DNA from: an uncultured Acidimicrobiales bacterium
Lineage (GTDB): Bacteria > Actinomycetota > Acidimicrobiia > Acidimicrobiales > CADCTF01
Direction of reading: 5' to 3'
Assembly: GCA_902805655.1 (NCBI GenBank)
Contig: CADCTF010000103.1
Span: 1-52,585, forward strand
DNA length: 52,585 nucleotides
Under the pieces are notes generated by a model. The model had not been told where the DNA came from. It searched no databases and saw nothing but the letters and a program-made list of their open reading frames with translations. Below, one piece after another: positions 10,985-19,660 of this stretch (position 1 is its first letter; every line of letters starts with the position of its first letter). A program made the translations under genes and the position numbers.

Positions 10985-11039
10985 GTACCTTCACTTTCGA
11001 CGTTCCGGCCCCCGAGCGGGGTGCCGTTCGCTCCAGTGG

Positions 11040-11489
11040 CTACAACGTACCCGCCCGCTGCACGGTTCCACCACCGAGTCGGTGCACATCGCTCGGCACC
11101 AGCTCGGGAGCAAGATCGGCGAGAGGCTCCAACACGAACCGCCGCTCCCACATCCGCGGGTGCGGCACCTGGAGGTCGGCTTCGTCGATCACGAGGTCAC
11201 CGACGAGCAGGATGTCGACGTCGAGCGTCCGAGGTCCCCAGTGCTCGGCGCGCACCCGCTCGGCTGCGAGCTCGAGCCGGTGGCAGACCTCGAGCAGCTG
11301 GCGCGGCGTCAAGGTGGTGTCCAGCTCGACCACACAGTTGAGGTAGCCGGGCTGACCCGGCGGTCCGCCCTGGGGCTCGGTCTCGTACACGTGCGACACG
11401 CCGACGACGTCGGCCAGGGAGCTCACGGCCTCGCGCAGGTAGCCCCATCGGTCACCCAGGTTGGAGCCGAGGGCCAGGAACGCCCTCAC
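11040..11489 (-). CDS. folK: 2-amino-4-hydroxy-6-hydroxymethyldihydropteridine pyrophosphokinase
   Basis: Transfers pyrophosphate from ATP to hydroxymethyl-dihydropterin in folate synthesis. The 149-aa protein shows the HPPK signature in order: ALGSNLGDR at residues 5-13, VYETEPQGGPPGQPGYLNCV, the metal and ATP motif PRTLDVDILL, and VPHPRMWERRFVLEPL. The GTG start overlaps the folB stop by four bases. The 55-base gap downstream to DUF2520 shows no obvious terminator, so read-through into the pantothenate genes is possible. Confidence 0.96.
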   Translation of the reverse strand: MRAFLALGSNLGDRWGYLREAVSSLADVVGVSHVYETEPQGGPPGQPGYLNCVVELDTTLTPRQLLEVCHRLELAAERVRAEHWGPRTLDVDILLVGDLVIDEADLQVPHPRMWERRFVLEPLADLAPELVPSDVHRLGGGTVQRAGTL

Positions 11490-11845
11490 CTGCGGGTTCG
11501 AGTGATCCGCACCGCCGCGTGGTCGAGGGCAACGCTGACCGGGGGACGGAGCTTTCTCACGACGACGGTCACCTCGCGCACCCGCTCGTCGACCAGCACC
11601 ACCTCGGTGATGCGCTCGGCCAGACGCTCGAGCAGGTCGAACCGCTCGTCTCTGATCACCGACTCCACGGCCGTCGCAATGGCCCCGTAGTCGAGCGTGT
11701 CGTCCAGCGCATCCGAGGCCCCAGCGGCGGACAGGTCAGCCCGCACGTCGAGGTCCACCTCGAACGGCTGGGCTCGCGACCGCTCCTCGTCGAGCACCCC
11801 GTGCACGCCCAGCGCCCGCAGACCGCGCAGCTGGATCTCGTCCAT
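11486..11845 (-). CDS. folB: Dihydroneopterin aldolase
   Basis: Cleaves dihydroneopterin to hydroxymethyl-dihydropterin and glycolaldehyde. The 119-aa protein begins MDEIQLRGLRALGVHGVLD, where the GxHG-type segment and the following Glu match the FolB active site. LDYGAIATAVESVI, FDLLERLAERI and VVVRKLRPP follow. The ATG at 11845 was chosen because upstream codons in frame overlap the end of the preceding gene. It sits 4 bases after the stop of the phosphatase-like gene and overlaps folK. Confidence 0.95.
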   Translation of the reverse strand: MDEIQLRGLRALGVHGVLDEERSRAQPFEVDLDVRADLSAAGASDALDDTLDYGAIATAVESVIRDERFDLLERLAERITEVVLVDERVREVTVVVRKLRPPVSVALDHAAVRITRTRR

Positions 11846-11849
11846 GCCC

Positions 11850-12344
11850 TTAGAGGTCTGACGCGAGGGCCACGAGCTCGCGGCCCTGCGGCCCCATCTC
11901 ACGGTGCAGCATCTTCTCGACGATGGTGATGGCACGGGGGCCGGAGTCGATCAGGCCGGCATAGAGCAGGTAGCCCGCCGCCACCCCCATCAGCCGGTCA
12001 CCCAGCTCCTCCTGGTGCACGAGCACCGGCTGGCCGGCGCCGAGCCACCCCCGCAGCGCCTCGTAGACCTCGATCAGCGTCTTGCGGGCATCGGCGGTGG
12101 GGCCCAGGGGGAAGTGCGACCACTCGAGGCCCAGCTCGTCGTAGGCATGGAGGTTGTGCGACGACGGCAGCAGGGAGACCACCCGGGCGAAGCCCGAGTT
12201 GCGCAGCCAGAGGATCTCCTCGTGGCGGCGCACCTTGCGGTGGTTCCGGGCGTAGCCGCCGGGTCGCTCGCTCACAGCCAGCTGGTCCTTCACGATCCAG
12301 CTGAAGTGTCGGGGAGCGATGCCGCGCTCCCACTTGCCCTTCAT
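11850..12344 (-). CDS. Dual-specificity-phosphatase-like protein lacking the catalytic Cys (pseudophosphatase)
   Basis: The 164-aa protein has the layout of an actinobacterial dual-specificity phosphatase. It has the opening FSWIVKDQLAVSERPG, a central GFARVVSLLPS strand, a GLEWSHFPL strand, and a phosphate-loop position at VLVHQEELGDRLMG. In active enzymes that loop is HCxxGxxR. Here it reads His110-Gln-Glu-Glu-Leu-Gly-Asp-Arg117, with HX6R spacing kept but the nucleophilic Cys replaced by Gln and the Gly-rich turn altered. It is therefore predicted to be inactive as a phosphatase and may bind a phospho-ligand or act as a scaffold. The ATG overlaps the folP stop (ATGA), and folB starts 4 bases after its stop, so it is locked into the folate operon. 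Its partner or ligand is unknown. Confidence 0.8.
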   Translation of the reverse strand: MKGKWERGIAPRHFSWIVKDQLAVSERPGGYARNHRKVRRHEEILWLRNSGFARVVSLLPSSHNLHAYDELGLEWSHFPLGPTADARKTLIEVYEALRGWLGAGQPVLVHQEELGDRLMGVAAGYLLYAGLIDSGPRAITIVEKMLHREMGPQGRELVALASDL

Positions 12345-13132
12345 GCCGCCAGCCGATGGACCAGCCCGGACTCGGCCACGAGTGCCGCAGCGGCGACCGT
12401 GGCGGCGACGTCGTGGGCCCGCACCATGCCGGCCCCCGACGCGAAGGCGACGGTAGCGATGGCGATGGACGCTTCCAGCCGGTCGTCCGCCGGCGCTCCC
12501 CCGACCAGGCGGCCCAGGAACCCCTTGCGGCTCGCCCCCACCAGCACCGGGAACCCCGTCGCCACCAGGCGCCCGAGCCCCCGGACCAGAGAGAGGTTGT
12601 GGGCGTCGGTCTTCCCGAATCCCAGCCCAGGATCGATCCACACCTCTTCGACGCCTGCCTCGCGCGCCGCAGTCGCCCTGCGCACGAGGAAGTCGGCCAC
12701 CTCCGCGACCACGTCGCCGTAGGTGGGGCAGGCCTGCATCGTGGACGGCGCGCCCTGCATGTGCATGGCAGCGAAGGCCACGCCGCCTTCCGCGGCCACC
12801 GTCCACAGGCTGGCCGACACGTCGTTCACGAGCGTGGCCCCGGCGTCGACGGCGGCCTCGGCCACCGCCCGCTGCCGGGTGTCGATCGAGACCCGACCGA
12901 AGCGAGCCAGCTCACGGACGACCGGCAGCACCCGCCGGAGCTCTTCGGCTTCGTCCACCGGGGTCGCCCCCGGCCGGGTCGACTCGCCACCCACGTCGAC
13001 GAAGTCGGCGCCCGTGTCGAAGAGGCGACGGCCGTGGGACACCGCGGCGTCGTCGTCGAACCAGCGGCCCCCGTCCGAGAACGAGTCGGGGGTCACGTTG
13101 AGGACTCCCATGACGAGAGGGCGGACGGGCAT
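12341..13132 (-). CDS. folP: Dihydropteroate synthase
   Basis: Joins p-aminobenzoate to hydroxymethyl-dihydropterin pyrophosphate; it is the sulfonamide target. The 263-aa TIM barrel contains MGVLNVTPDSFSDGG near the N-terminus, FVDVGGESTRPGA, SIDTRQ, LVNDVSA, WIDPGLGFGKT, VLVGASRKGFLG and a final MVRAHDVA. All signature segments are intact. It opens the folP-phosphatase-like-folB-folK run. The 65-base gap upstream to folE contains a TAACCT box 8 bases before the ATG. Confidence 0.97.
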   Translation of the reverse strand: MPVRPLVMGVLNVTPDSFSDGGRWFDDDAAVSHGRRLFDTGADFVDVGGESTRPGATPVDEAEELRRVLPVVRELARFGRVSIDTRQRAVAEAAVDAGATLVNDVSASLWTVAAEGGVAFAAMHMQGAPSTMQACPTYGDVVAEVADFLVRRATAAREAGVEEVWIDPGLGFGKTDAHNLSLVRGLGRLVATGFPVLVGASRKGFLGRLVGGAPADDRLEASIAIATVAFASGAGMVRAHDVAATVAAAALVAESGLVHRLAA

Positions 13133-13140
13133 CGGCGGTC

Positions 13141-13146
13141 AGGTTA
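13141..13146 (-). promoter_or_regulatory. Putative -10 box (TAACCT) of folP
   Basis: TAACCT on the minus strand ends 8 bases before the folP ATG, with no Shine-Dalgarno in between. It lies in the folE-folP gap, one of the few spaces in this dense gene run. It may start a leaderless or very short-leader transcript for the folate genes. Confidence 0.35.
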
Positions 13147-13197
13147 CCGGTGGACGCCCCAGGTCCAGGGACTGTGAACGCAGTTAGATCGGGTTCG

Positions 13198-13767
13198 TCA
13201 GTGGCCGTGGATGAAGGCCATGGCTTCGGCCCGAGTCCGTGCGTCATCCCGGAAGAGCCCTCGGACCGCGGAGGTGACCGTGGTGGCGCCCGGCTTCTTG
13301 ACGCCCCGCATCGACATGCACAGGTGCTCGGCCTCGATGACGACCAGCACGCCTCGCGCAACCAGCCCCGCCTCGATCGCGTCGGCCACCTGGGAGGTGA
13401 TCCGCTCCTGGAGCTGGGGCCGGCGAGCGAACCCCTCCACCAGGCGCGCCAGCTTGGACAGGCCGGTGAGCCGGCCGTCCTTGCTCGGGATGTAGGCCAC
13501 GTGGGCCGACCCGACGAAGGGCAGCAGGTGGTGCTCGCACACCGACTGGAACGGGATGTCCTTCACCAGCACCATCTCGTCGTGGTCGGCCTCGAAGGTG
13601 ACGTTGAGCACTTCGCCCGGATCGCAGGACAGCCCCGAGAACACCTCTTCGTACATGCCCGCCACACGCGCCGGTGTGCGTCGCAGCCCGTCGCGGGAGG
13701 GGTCCTCCCCGATCGCCTCGAGGATCTCGACCACCGCGCGCTCGATGCGCGCCCGGTCCACGCTCAC
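13198..13767 (-). CDS. folE: GTP cyclohydrolase I
   Basis: Opens GTP to dihydroneopterin triphosphate, the first folate step. The 189-aa protein shows [16 protein letters not shown], the Zn-binding [28 protein letters not shown], and a late [16 protein letters not shown] that supplies the second Cys ligand. The GTG start overlaps the ftsH stop by four bases (GTGA). Codons further upstream in frame are Arg-rich read-through of ftsH and were rejected. Confidence 0.97.
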   Translation of the reverse strand: MSVDRARIERAVVEILEAIGEDPSRDGLRRTPARVAGMYEEVFSGLSCDPGEVLNVTFEADHDEMVLVKDIPFQSVCEHHLLPFVGSAHVAYIPSKDGRLTGLSKLARLVEGFARRPQLQERITSQVADAIEAGLVARGVLVVIEAEHLCMSMRGVKKPGATTVTSAVRGLFRDDARTRAEAMAFIHGH

Positions 13768-15680
13768 GGGGCCGTCGGGTCGTCGACGGCTACGCCGAGC
13801 GCCACGGCACCCTTGGCGGCGTGAGACCCGTTGGCGCTGCCGTTGCTGCCGGACGCTGCGGCCGAGGTCCACTTCGGCAGGTGGCCGATGATCTCCATCA
13901 GCTCGGGCGTGTCGAGCGTCTCGCGCTCCACCAGCGCAGTCGCCAGTGCCTCGAGGGTCTCGCGGTGCAGGGCGAGGATCGACCGAGCCCGGTCGTGCGC
14001 CGTGTCGATCAGATGGCGGATCTCGCCGTCGATGCGCCCCGCCACCTCGTCGGAGTAGTTGGCTTGGTGCCCGTAGTCGCGACCGAGGAACACCTCGCCC
14101 TGCTTGTCACCCAGCTGCTGGGGCCCGAGGAGGTCGCTCATGCCGTACTCGGTGACCATCGCTCGGGCGATCTTGGTGGCCTTCTCGATGTCGTTCTGCG
14201 CACCCGTGGTCGGATCCGAGAAGATCAGCTCCTCGGCGGTGCGCCCGCCGAGCAGCATGGCCAGCTCGTCGCGCAGCTCGGAGCGCGTGACGAGGTACTT
14301 GTCCTCCAGCGGGAGGGCCAGGGTCCAGCCCAGGGCCTGGCCGCGAGCGACGATCGACACCTTGTGGATCGGGTCGGCGTAGGGCAGCACGTGGCCCACC
14401 AGGGTGTGCCCGCCCTCGTGATAGGCGATGACCCGCTTCTCCTTGTCGGACATGACGCGGGTCTTGCGCTCCGGCCCGGCGATCACCCGATCGATCGCCT
14501 CCTCCATCTGGCGCATCCCGATGCGCTCGCCGCCGTGGCGAGCGGTGAGGAGGGCGGCCTCGTTCATGAGGTTGGCCAGGTCTGCGCCGGTGAATCCCGG
14601 GGTGCGGCGGGCGAGCACGTCGAGCTTGACGTCGTCGCCGATCGGCTTGTCCTGGCCGTGGACGTCGAGGATCTTCCTGCGCCCCTCGAGGTCCGGACGG
14701 TCGACGACGATCTGGCGGTCGAAGCGACCGGGGCGCAGCAGGGCCGGATCGAGGATGTCGGGACGGTTGGTGGCGGCGATGAGGATCACGCCAGTCTTGA
14801 CGTCGAAGCCGTCCATCTCGACGAGGAGCTGGTTGAGGGTCTGCTCGCGCTCGTCATGGCCACCGCCCATCCCGGCGCCACGGTGCCGTCCGACGGCGTC
14901 GATCTCGTCCATGAAGATGATGGCGGGAGCACTGGCCTTGGCCTGCTCGAAGAGGTCACGCACCCGGCTGGCGCCGACGCCTACGAACATCTCGACGAAG
15001 TCCGAGCCCGAGATCGAGAAGAAGGGCACACCGGCCTCACCTGCGACGGCGCGCGCCAGGAGCGTCTTGCCGGTGCCGGGGGGTCCGTAGAGCAGGACGC
15101 CCTTCGGGATCTTGGCTCCCATCGCCTGGAACTTCGCCGGCGACTCGAGGAAGTCCTTGATCTCCTGCAGCTCGGCCACGGCCTCGTCGGCGCCGGCCAC
15201 GTCGGCGAAGGTGACCTTCGGCGAGTCCTTCGTGAGCTGTCGGGCCTTCGCCTTGCCGAACTGCATGACCCGGTTCCCGCCCCCCTGCATTCGGCTGATG
15301 AAGAAGAGGGCGATGCCGAAGATGAGCACGAACGGCAGGAAGTTGACGAGCAGCGAGACCCAGAGGTTCGGGTCCTCCTTCTTGGCGTCGATCTCCACAC
15401 CACGATCCAGCAGCTTGGTGGTCAGCTCGTCGGCGTACTCACCGGGATAGTCCGCCTGGATCTCCCGACCGTCCACCAGAGTCGCGTGCACGGTGCCACC
15501 GGAGTCGGAATCGATGAGCTCGGCTGTTCGCACCCGCCCGGCCGCCACCGACCGCTCGAACGCGGCGAGCGTGAGGTCCTCCCGCTCCTCTCCCCGTGAC
15601 AGGAAGTTGGCCAGCAGGAGCAGGGCCACGAGTCCCGCAACGACGTAGAACAGCGCACTGCGGGCGATCTTCTTCTTCAC
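13764..15680 (-). CDS. ftsH: ATP-dependent zinc metalloprotease FtsH
   Basis: Membrane-anchored AAA+ protease for misassembled membrane and short-lived cytosolic proteins. The 638-aa chain has a first transmembrane helix at about residues 8-25, a short external domain, and a second helix near 107-128. The AAA module has Walker A GPPGTGKT, Walker B IIFMDEID and the SRH segment [19 protein letters not shown]. The Zn protease site is H421-E-G-G-H425, where nearly all FtsH proteins have HEAGH. The C-terminus is Ser/Gly/Ala/Asn-rich and disordered. The GTG start has no strong Shine-Dalgarno; a TACGCT box ends 10 bases upstream. folE overlaps its end, and hpt ends just 17 bases upstream. Confidence 0.97.
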   Translation of the reverse strand: MKKKIARSALFYVVAGLVALLLLANFLSRGEEREDLTLAAFERSVAAGRVRTAELIDSDSGGTVHATLVDGREIQADYPGEYADELTTKLLDRGVEIDAKKEDPNLWVSLLVNFLPFVLIFGIALFFISRMQGGGNRVMQFGKAKARQLTKDSPKVTFADVAGADEAVAELQEIKDFLESPAKFQAMGAKIPKGVLLYGPPGTGKTLLARAVAGEAGVPFFSISGSDFVEMFVGVGASRVRDLFEQAKASAPAIIFMDEIDAVGRHRGAGMGGGHDEREQTLNQLLVEMDGFDVKTGVILIAATNRPDILDPALLRPGRFDRQIVVDRPDLEGRRKILDVHGQDKPIGDDVKLDVLARRTPGFTGADLANLMNEAALLTARHGGERIGMRQMEEAIDRVIAGPERKTRVMSDKEKRVIAYHEGGHTLVGHVLPYADPIHKVSIVARGQALGWTLALPLEDKYLVTRSELRDELAMLLGGRTAEELIFSDPTTGAQNDIEKATKIARAMVTEYGMSDLLGPQQLGDKQGEVFLGRDYGHQANYSDEVAGRIDGEIRHLIDTAHDRARSILALHRETLEALATALVERETLDTPELMEIIGHLPKWTSAAASGSNGSANGSHAAKGAVALGVAVDDPTAP

Positions 15681-15697
15681 GGTGTGTTCGAGCGTAC

Positions 15698-16261
15698 TTA
15701 GGGCTCTGGCCCAACATACGTACAGACGTACGGCAGGCTCCGGTACCGCTCGTCCACGTCCAGCCCGTACCCCACGACGAACGCCGGCGGGATGACGAAG
15801 CCGACGTACTTCAGGTCGAGGTCGCCGTGCTGCTTGCCGTCACGGACGAGCAGGGCGCACACCTCGACCGAGGTCGGGTTGCGGGCGTGGAGGTTCTTCC
15901 GGAGGTAGTTCAACGTGAGCCCGGAGTCGATGATGTCCTCCACCACGATGACGTGGCGCCCGGACAGGTCGACGTCGAGATCCTTCACGATGCGCACCAC
16001 GCCGCTCGTCTTCGTGCTGCTGCCGTAGGAGGACACGGCCATGAAGTCGAAGTCCACCGGGAGGTCGATGGCGCGAGCGAGGTCCGCCATGAAGACGAAC
16101 GCGCCCTTCAGGACGCCGACGAGGAGTGGTGGGCGGCCCTGGTAGTCGGCCGTGATGCGGCCGCCGAGCTCGGCTATGCGGGACCGGATCTCGTCCTCTG
16201 ACACCACTGTCTCGCCGAGGTTCGGATCTTCTGCCAGCACCGGTCGGACGTTAGCGGCCAC
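15698..16261 (-). CDS. hpt: Hypoxanthine phosphoribosyltransferase
   Basis: Purine salvage enzyme making IMP or GMP from base and PRPP. The 187-aa protein has the PRPP-binding motif [13 protein letters not shown], the flexible-loop segment [11 protein letters not shown], the [16 protein letters not shown] strand-helix, and the base-binding [14 protein letters not shown] with the trailing ERYRSLPYV. The start is GTG at 16261, overlapping the end of tilS by 11 bases. The tilS-hpt-ftsH order is widely conserved. Confidence 0.96.
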   Translation of the reverse strand: MAANVRPVLAEDPNLGETVVSEDEIRSRIAELGGRITADYQGRPPLLVGVLKGAFVFMADLARAIDLPVDFDFMAVSSYGSSTKTSGVVRIVKDLDVDLSGRHVIVVEDIIDSGLTLNYLRKNLHARNPTSVEVCALLVRDGKQHGDLDLKYVGFVIPPAFVVGYGLDVDERYRSLPYVCTYVGPEP

Positions 16262-17156
16262 CGAGCCCGATGCTCGGCGGCGGGAACGCCAGGTCGACCA
16301 GGCGCAGGCGCTGTGCGGTGCGGCGGACCTGGCGGCGCCCGCCGATGTCGCACGCGCGGCCTTCGCCTCGGGCTACTGCGAGCACGCGCTCCACCGTCGC
16401 CGCGTCCGGGGGGTGGTCCGACGCGAGCCAGCGCCGGATGGCTCGCCGGGCGAGGGCGACAGGGGCGGCGGCGAGGGCCAGGGCGTCGGTGGGGTCCAGC
16501 ACCAGGGCATCTGCCGCCAGGTGGTCGGCGTCGGCTCGCAGCAGCTCGGCCTGGCGCACCAGCACGGCGACGACGTCTCGCGCCGCGATGTCGTCGAGCA
16601 GGGGGAGTAGCTCGTGGCGGACGCGGTTCCGCCGGAAGGACGGGTCTGCGTTCGATGGATCTTCGAGCCAGTCCAGGCCCTCGGCGGCGCACAGCGCACG
16701 CGTCTCGCTGCGCCGGAGGGCGAGCAGCGGCTTGGTCGGGCCCGGCCGGATGCCGGCGAGGCCATCGAGGCCGGCTCCTCGCACCAGGTTCAACAGCATG
16801 GTCTCGGCCGAGTCCTCGGCCGTGTGGCCGGTCATCGCGTCCGGCGGGAGCACCGACCGACGAGCCTCTCGAGCTCGTGCCTCGAGGTTCGGCCCGGCGC
16901 GCAGCTCGACGCGTCGCGCCTCGAAGCGGGCGCCGTACCGGGCGGCTGCGATGGCAACTGCGACCGCTTCGGCTTCCGAGCCGTCGCGCAAGCCGTGGTC
17001 CACGTGGACTGCGGTCACCCGATCGCTCCCGCCCGCGGCGCAAGCCAGCACGAGCAGGGCCAGGGAGTCGGCACCGCCGGAGACGGCGCAGATGATCGGC
17101 GTCGACCCCGGCGGGAACGCCGACCGGGCCAGCAGCTCGCTACGTAGGGACGCCAC
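16251..17156 (-). CDS. tilS: tRNA(Ile)-lysidine synthase
   Basis: Modifies C34 of tRNA-Ile(CAU) to lysidine so that it reads AUA. The N-terminal ATP pyrophosphatase domain carries the PP-loop AVSGGADSLALL at about residues 23-34. HVDHGLRDGS, GHTAEDSAETMLLNLVRG and the substrate-binding DPSNADPSFRRNRVRHELLPLL follow. The C-terminal part is short, as in other actinobacterial TilS, giving 301 aa. I chose GTG at 17156, which overlaps the end of the response-regulator gene by 17 bases. A longer frame upstream is Arg/Ser-rich noise. Confidence 0.93.
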   Translation of the reverse strand: MASLRSELLARSAFPPGSTPIICAVSGGADSLALLVLACAAGGSDRVTAVHVDHGLRDGSEAEAVAVAIAAARYGARFEARRVELRAGPNLEARAREARRSVLPPDAMTGHTAEDSAETMLLNLVRGAGLDGLAGIRPGPTKPLLALRRSETRALCAAEGLDWLEDPSNADPSFRRNRVRHELLPLLDDIAARDVVAVLVRQAELLRADADHLAADALVLDPTDALALAAAPVALARRAIRRWLASDHPPDAATVERVLAVARGEGRACDIGGRRQVRRTAQRLRLVDLAFPPPSIGLGGR

Positions 17157-17892
17157 CGGCGCGCACCAGGAGAACGAGCTCGGGCACGGATCGGACCTCG
17201 AGCTTGCGCGCGATGCGGCGAAGGCTGGCGTAGACGTTCGACCGGCTGACCGCGAGGCGCTCGGCCGCCTCGCTGACCGTCGGCGTGGCACCGACCATGG
17301 TCAGCAGCTCCCGCTGCTTGTCGGAGAGCAATGCCAGCTTCTCCGGGCTCAGTCGGCTCTCGGTCGGGCGGGTCGCGGTCGGCGTGTGCGAGCGCTCGAG
17401 GCGGGTGAGGTGCGGCCGAGGCGCGCGGACCGCTGGAGGCTGGGCTCCGGTGCCGCCCTCGATGCGTGCCAGCTTCTCCAGGGCGTCGGTCTGGGCTCGG
17501 CGACGCTTCACCGGCTCCGGCTCGCCGGTCAGGGCCGCGGCCACCTCCCGGCGCAGCTCCGACGGGGAGAACGGCTTGGTGAGGTAGCGGATCGCACCCT
17601 CGATACCGCCGCGGATCTGGTCCAGGTCGTCGCGCTGCGACGTCAGCATGATCACCGGCACGTGCGCGACTCGGGCGTCGACCATGCTCTTCATCGAGGC
17701 CAGGATCTGCCAGCCGTCCATCTCCGGCAGCATCACGTCGAGCACGATCACGTCGGGCGGAGCGGCCGCCATGTGCTCCAGCGCCTCGGGCCCGCTGCCG
17801 GTGGTCACCACCACGTGCCCGTCGAGCTCGAGGTTGAAGCGGACCAGCTCACGGATGTCCGGCTCGTCGTCGACCACCAGAACCGTGCCCAC
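17140..17892 (-). CDS. Response regulator with REC domain and C-terminal helix-turn-helix
   Basis: Probable DNA-binding response regulator of 250 aa. The receiver domain fills residues 1-120, with VVDDEPDI (acidic pair), VIVLDVMLPEMDG (phosphoacceptor Asp), VIMLTSQ (Thr/Ser) and YLTKPFS (Lys). A Pro/Arg-rich linker leads to a C-terminal LuxR-like or sigma-region-4-like helix-turn-helix: SDKQRELLTMVGATPTVSEAAERLAVSRSNVYASLRRIARKL. No histidine kinase gene is adjacent, so it is an orphan here. The GTG at 17892 lies 8 bases after the metalloprotease gene stop. The target genes are unknown. Confidence 0.9.
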   Translation of the reverse strand: MGTVLVVDDEPDIRELVRFNLELDGHVVVTTGSGPEALEHMAAAPPDVIVLDVMLPEMDGWQILASMKSMVDARVAHVPVIMLTSQRDDLDQIRGGIEGAIRYLTKPFSPSELRREVAAALTGEPEPVKRRRAQTDALEKLARIEGGTGAQPPAVRAPRPHLTRLERSHTPTATRPTESRLSPEKLALLSDKQRELLTMVGATPTVSEAAERLAVSRSNVYASLRRIARKLEVRSVPELVLLVRAGGVPT

Positions 17893-17900
17893 GCCGCAGA

Positions 17901-18974
17901 CTAACGAACGACCTCGGCGCCGGACCGGACCCGTGCGACCCATCGATCGGGGTCCCTGATCTCACTGAGGTCGGGGAGCATCTCGGGCCCCTCCCACACG
18001 CGGTCGATCAGCGCGGTGCCACCCACCCGCTCCACCGCCTCGATGAACTGCTCGCCCTGCTGGTACTGCTTCATCTTGGCCTCGAGCCCGATGAGCTTCT
18101 GGAGGACCTTCGCCGCCCCGGTGGCCGAGCCACGGCGGTCGTGCAGGGTGCGGTGGAATCGGTCCGCACTCGGCACACGGCCTCGTCCGGCGCGGTTCAT
18201 GGTGACGTCACCGTGCCCTTCGAGCAGGCTCATCAGGCCCGAGACCCGCTGCAGGGACTCGTACTGCGCGGGCCCGGCCAGCAGCGCCACCAGGCCTCCG
18301 TCGTCGAGCGGGTTCTGCCCCGCCCGGACCTGATCGGCCGAGCGACGCAGCGCCTCGAGGAAGCGCTTCGGGTCGGGGTCGATGCCCTGGAGGGTGGACT
18401 CGACGAGGGACAGGAAGTGCGAACGCATCCACGGCACGCCGGTGAACTGGGCCCGATGGGTGACCTCGTGGAGCGCGAGCCAGAGTCGGAACTCACGGGG
18501 CGGGAAGCCGAAGCGCCGCTCGAGGGCCAGCACGTTGGGCCCGACGAAGTAGACGATGTCCTGTTCGTCGGGGCGCTCGTCCTCGATCAGGAGCAGGTCG
18601 TACTGGCCGAGGACCCTCGTGGACATCCAGCCGAGCATGGTGCCGAGCTGCACTCCGGCCACTCGTGCGGTCACCGGAGCGAACGCGCTCGCGCCCATGC
18701 GAGGCGCCAGCTTCTCGAGCACCGGCCGCAGCAGCCGCTGGAACGAGGCCACGTTGGCGTGGATCCAGCCGGCGCGGTCCGTGACTCGGGCGCGGGCTGG
18801 GCCGGCGAGCGAGGGCAGCCCGGTGACCTCGGCGACGAGCGCCTCCGCCTCGGGGGTCAGCTCGGCGATGTCGCGCTCGAGCGACGCCAGGTGGTAGGAC
18901 TCGGCCAGCGGCTCTCGACCCGCCACGCGGACGGCGACCTTCTCGGCGAGGTCCCAGGCGACGGGGTCGGCCAT
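17901..18974 (-). CDS. Zinc-dependent metalloprotease-like protein (DUF2342, F420-associated family)
   Basis: The 357-aa protein belongs to the DUF2342 family common in actinobacteria (Rv3626c-like), which has been noted to co-occur with coenzyme F420 use. A zinc signature HEVTH sits in LWLALHEVTHRAQF, with FVGPNVLALERRFG before it and a later LLEGHGDVTMNRAG that probably gives the third ligand. The N-terminal half, with WIHANVASFQRLLRPVLEKL and GTMLGWMSTRVLGQYDLLL, is helical and characteristic of the family. No proteolytic activity is established to my knowledge. It precedes the response regulator and tilS in one transcription unit and follows the 45-aa membrane protein gene. Confidence 0.9.
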   Translation of the reverse strand: MADPVAWDLAEKVAVRVAGREPLAESYHLASLERDIAELTPEAEALVAEVTGLPSLAGPARARVTDRAGWIHANVASFQRLLRPVLEKLAPRMGASAFAPVTARVAGVQLGTMLGWMSTRVLGQYDLLLIEDERPDEQDIVYFVGPNVLALERRFGFPPREFRLWLALHEVTHRAQFTGVPWMRSHFLSLVESTLQGIDPDPKRFLEALRRSADQVRAGQNPLDDGGLVALLAGPAQYESLQRVSGLMSLLEGHGDVTMNRAGRGRVPSADRFHRTLHDRRGSATGAAKVLQKLIGLEAKMKQYQQGEQFIEAVERVGGTALIDRVWEGPEMLPDLSEIRDPDRWVARVRSGAEVVR

Positions 18975-18982
18975 GTGGTGCG

Positions 18983-19120
18983 CTACCGGCGGGGGTAGCG
19001 AGTGGCCTTGACGCGGACCACGTACAGCAGCGCGGTGCCAAGGATGAACAGTGCGATCGGGATCACCAGGAAGTAGGCGAGCCATGCGTGCCAGATCTTG
19101 GCGGCGAGCAGGGGGTCCAT
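18983..19120 (-). CDS. Small single-pass membrane protein (45 aa)
   Basis: The 45-aa protein has one clear transmembrane helix (about residues 14-35, AYFLVIPIALFILGTALLYV) followed by a basic tail VRVKATRYPRR, predicting an inside C-terminus. It ends 8 bases before the metalloprotease ATG, so it leads that transcript. A TAGCAT box ends 7 bases before its ATG, matching the leaderless pattern of this window. I do not recognise a named family. The coding call rests on the helix, the positive tail and the tight spacing. Confidence 0.68.
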   Translation of the reverse strand: MDPLLAAKIWHAWLAYFLVIPIALFILGTALLYVVRVKATRYPRR

Positions 19121-19127
19121 GTCGCCG

Positions 19128-19133
19128 ATGCTA
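19128..19133 (-). promoter_or_regulatory. Putative leaderless -10 box (TAGCAT) for the 45-aa gene and metalloprotease operon
   Basis: TAGCAT on the minus strand lies 7 bases before the ATG at 19120, at the head of the 45-aa, DUF2342, response regulator and tilS run. No Shine-Dalgarno is present in the gap. Confidence 0.4.
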
Positions 19134-19184
19134 CGTGGGGCGTGCAAGTGGTCGGTACTCGGCAGAGCCCCGACCGCTCAACCC

Positions 19185-19370
19185 TCAGGCGATCTTCTTG
19201 CCCCGAGTGCGGGGCACCGACATGGGCTCGTGCAGCGAGCAGTACTTGCCGTTGTTGTAGATCGACAGGCGGGTCTCACACACCTCCTCGCGACAGGTGC
19301 GGTCCTTGCCGAAGGCCTTGGACGGACGATCGTTGCCCGTGATGGGCGTGCCGACGAGAGCTTCACTCAT
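19185..19370 (-). CDS. Small Cys/His zinc-ribbon-like protein (61 aa)
   Basis: The 61-aa protein has a compact metal-site pattern, CREEVC then YCSLHEP, giving C-X4-C-X12-C-X2-H around a basic stretch ETRLSIYNNGK. Small actinobacterial proteins with this CxxxxC...CxxH layout are conserved but, as far as I know, not characterised. The tail VPRTRGKKIA is basic and could bind nucleic acid. It follows the RsrA-like gene after 17 bases, so it is probably the third gene of the sigma operon. A redox-sensitive zinc site would fit that context, but this is inference. The ATG at 19370 was preferred to a longer frame reading through rsrA. Confidence 0.8.
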   Translation of the reverse strand: MSEALVGTPITGNDRPSKAFGKDRTCREEVCETRLSIYNNGKYCSLHEPMSVPRTRGKKIA

Positions 19371-19387
19371 ATTGTCACTAACCAAGG

Positions 19388-19660
19388 CTAAAGGCGGGGT
19401 ATTCCCCCGGCCGGATCGTTGTGGTCGCCGCTGGCAAGAACCTTGCGGATGCGCTCCTCGAGGCCGTCCGGCACTCGCTCCGTGCACCGCTGTGCGATCA
19501 CGAGCTTGAGCTCGGCATGGAAGTCGACCACCTCGTGGCAGTCGACGCAGCCCTCGAGGTGGGAGGTGATGGTGATGCGCTGCGAGGTGGTCAGCTCACC
19601 GTCGAGGAAGGTGTACATCTCCTCGATGACGGCGTCGCAGTTCATCTCTGCGTCACCCAT
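19388..19660 (-). CDS. rsrA: RsrA-type zinc anti-sigma factor
   Basis: The 90-aa protein matches the ZAS family that holds SigR/SigH inactive and releases it when thiols oxidise. [18 protein letters not shown] precedes the metal motif HLEGCVDC (His-X3-Cys-X2-Cys), with the upstream Cys at position 8 as a likely further ligand. It is encoded directly after its probable partner, with an 8-base overlap; an alternative ATG five codons later (MNCD) would nearly abolish the overlap. Cytoplasmic, with no transmembrane segment. Confidence 0.9.
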   Translation of the reverse strand: MGDAEMNCDAVIEEMYTFLDGELTTSQRITITSHLEGCVDCHEVVDFHAELKLVIAQRCTERVPDGLEERIRKVLASGDHNDPAGGIPRL

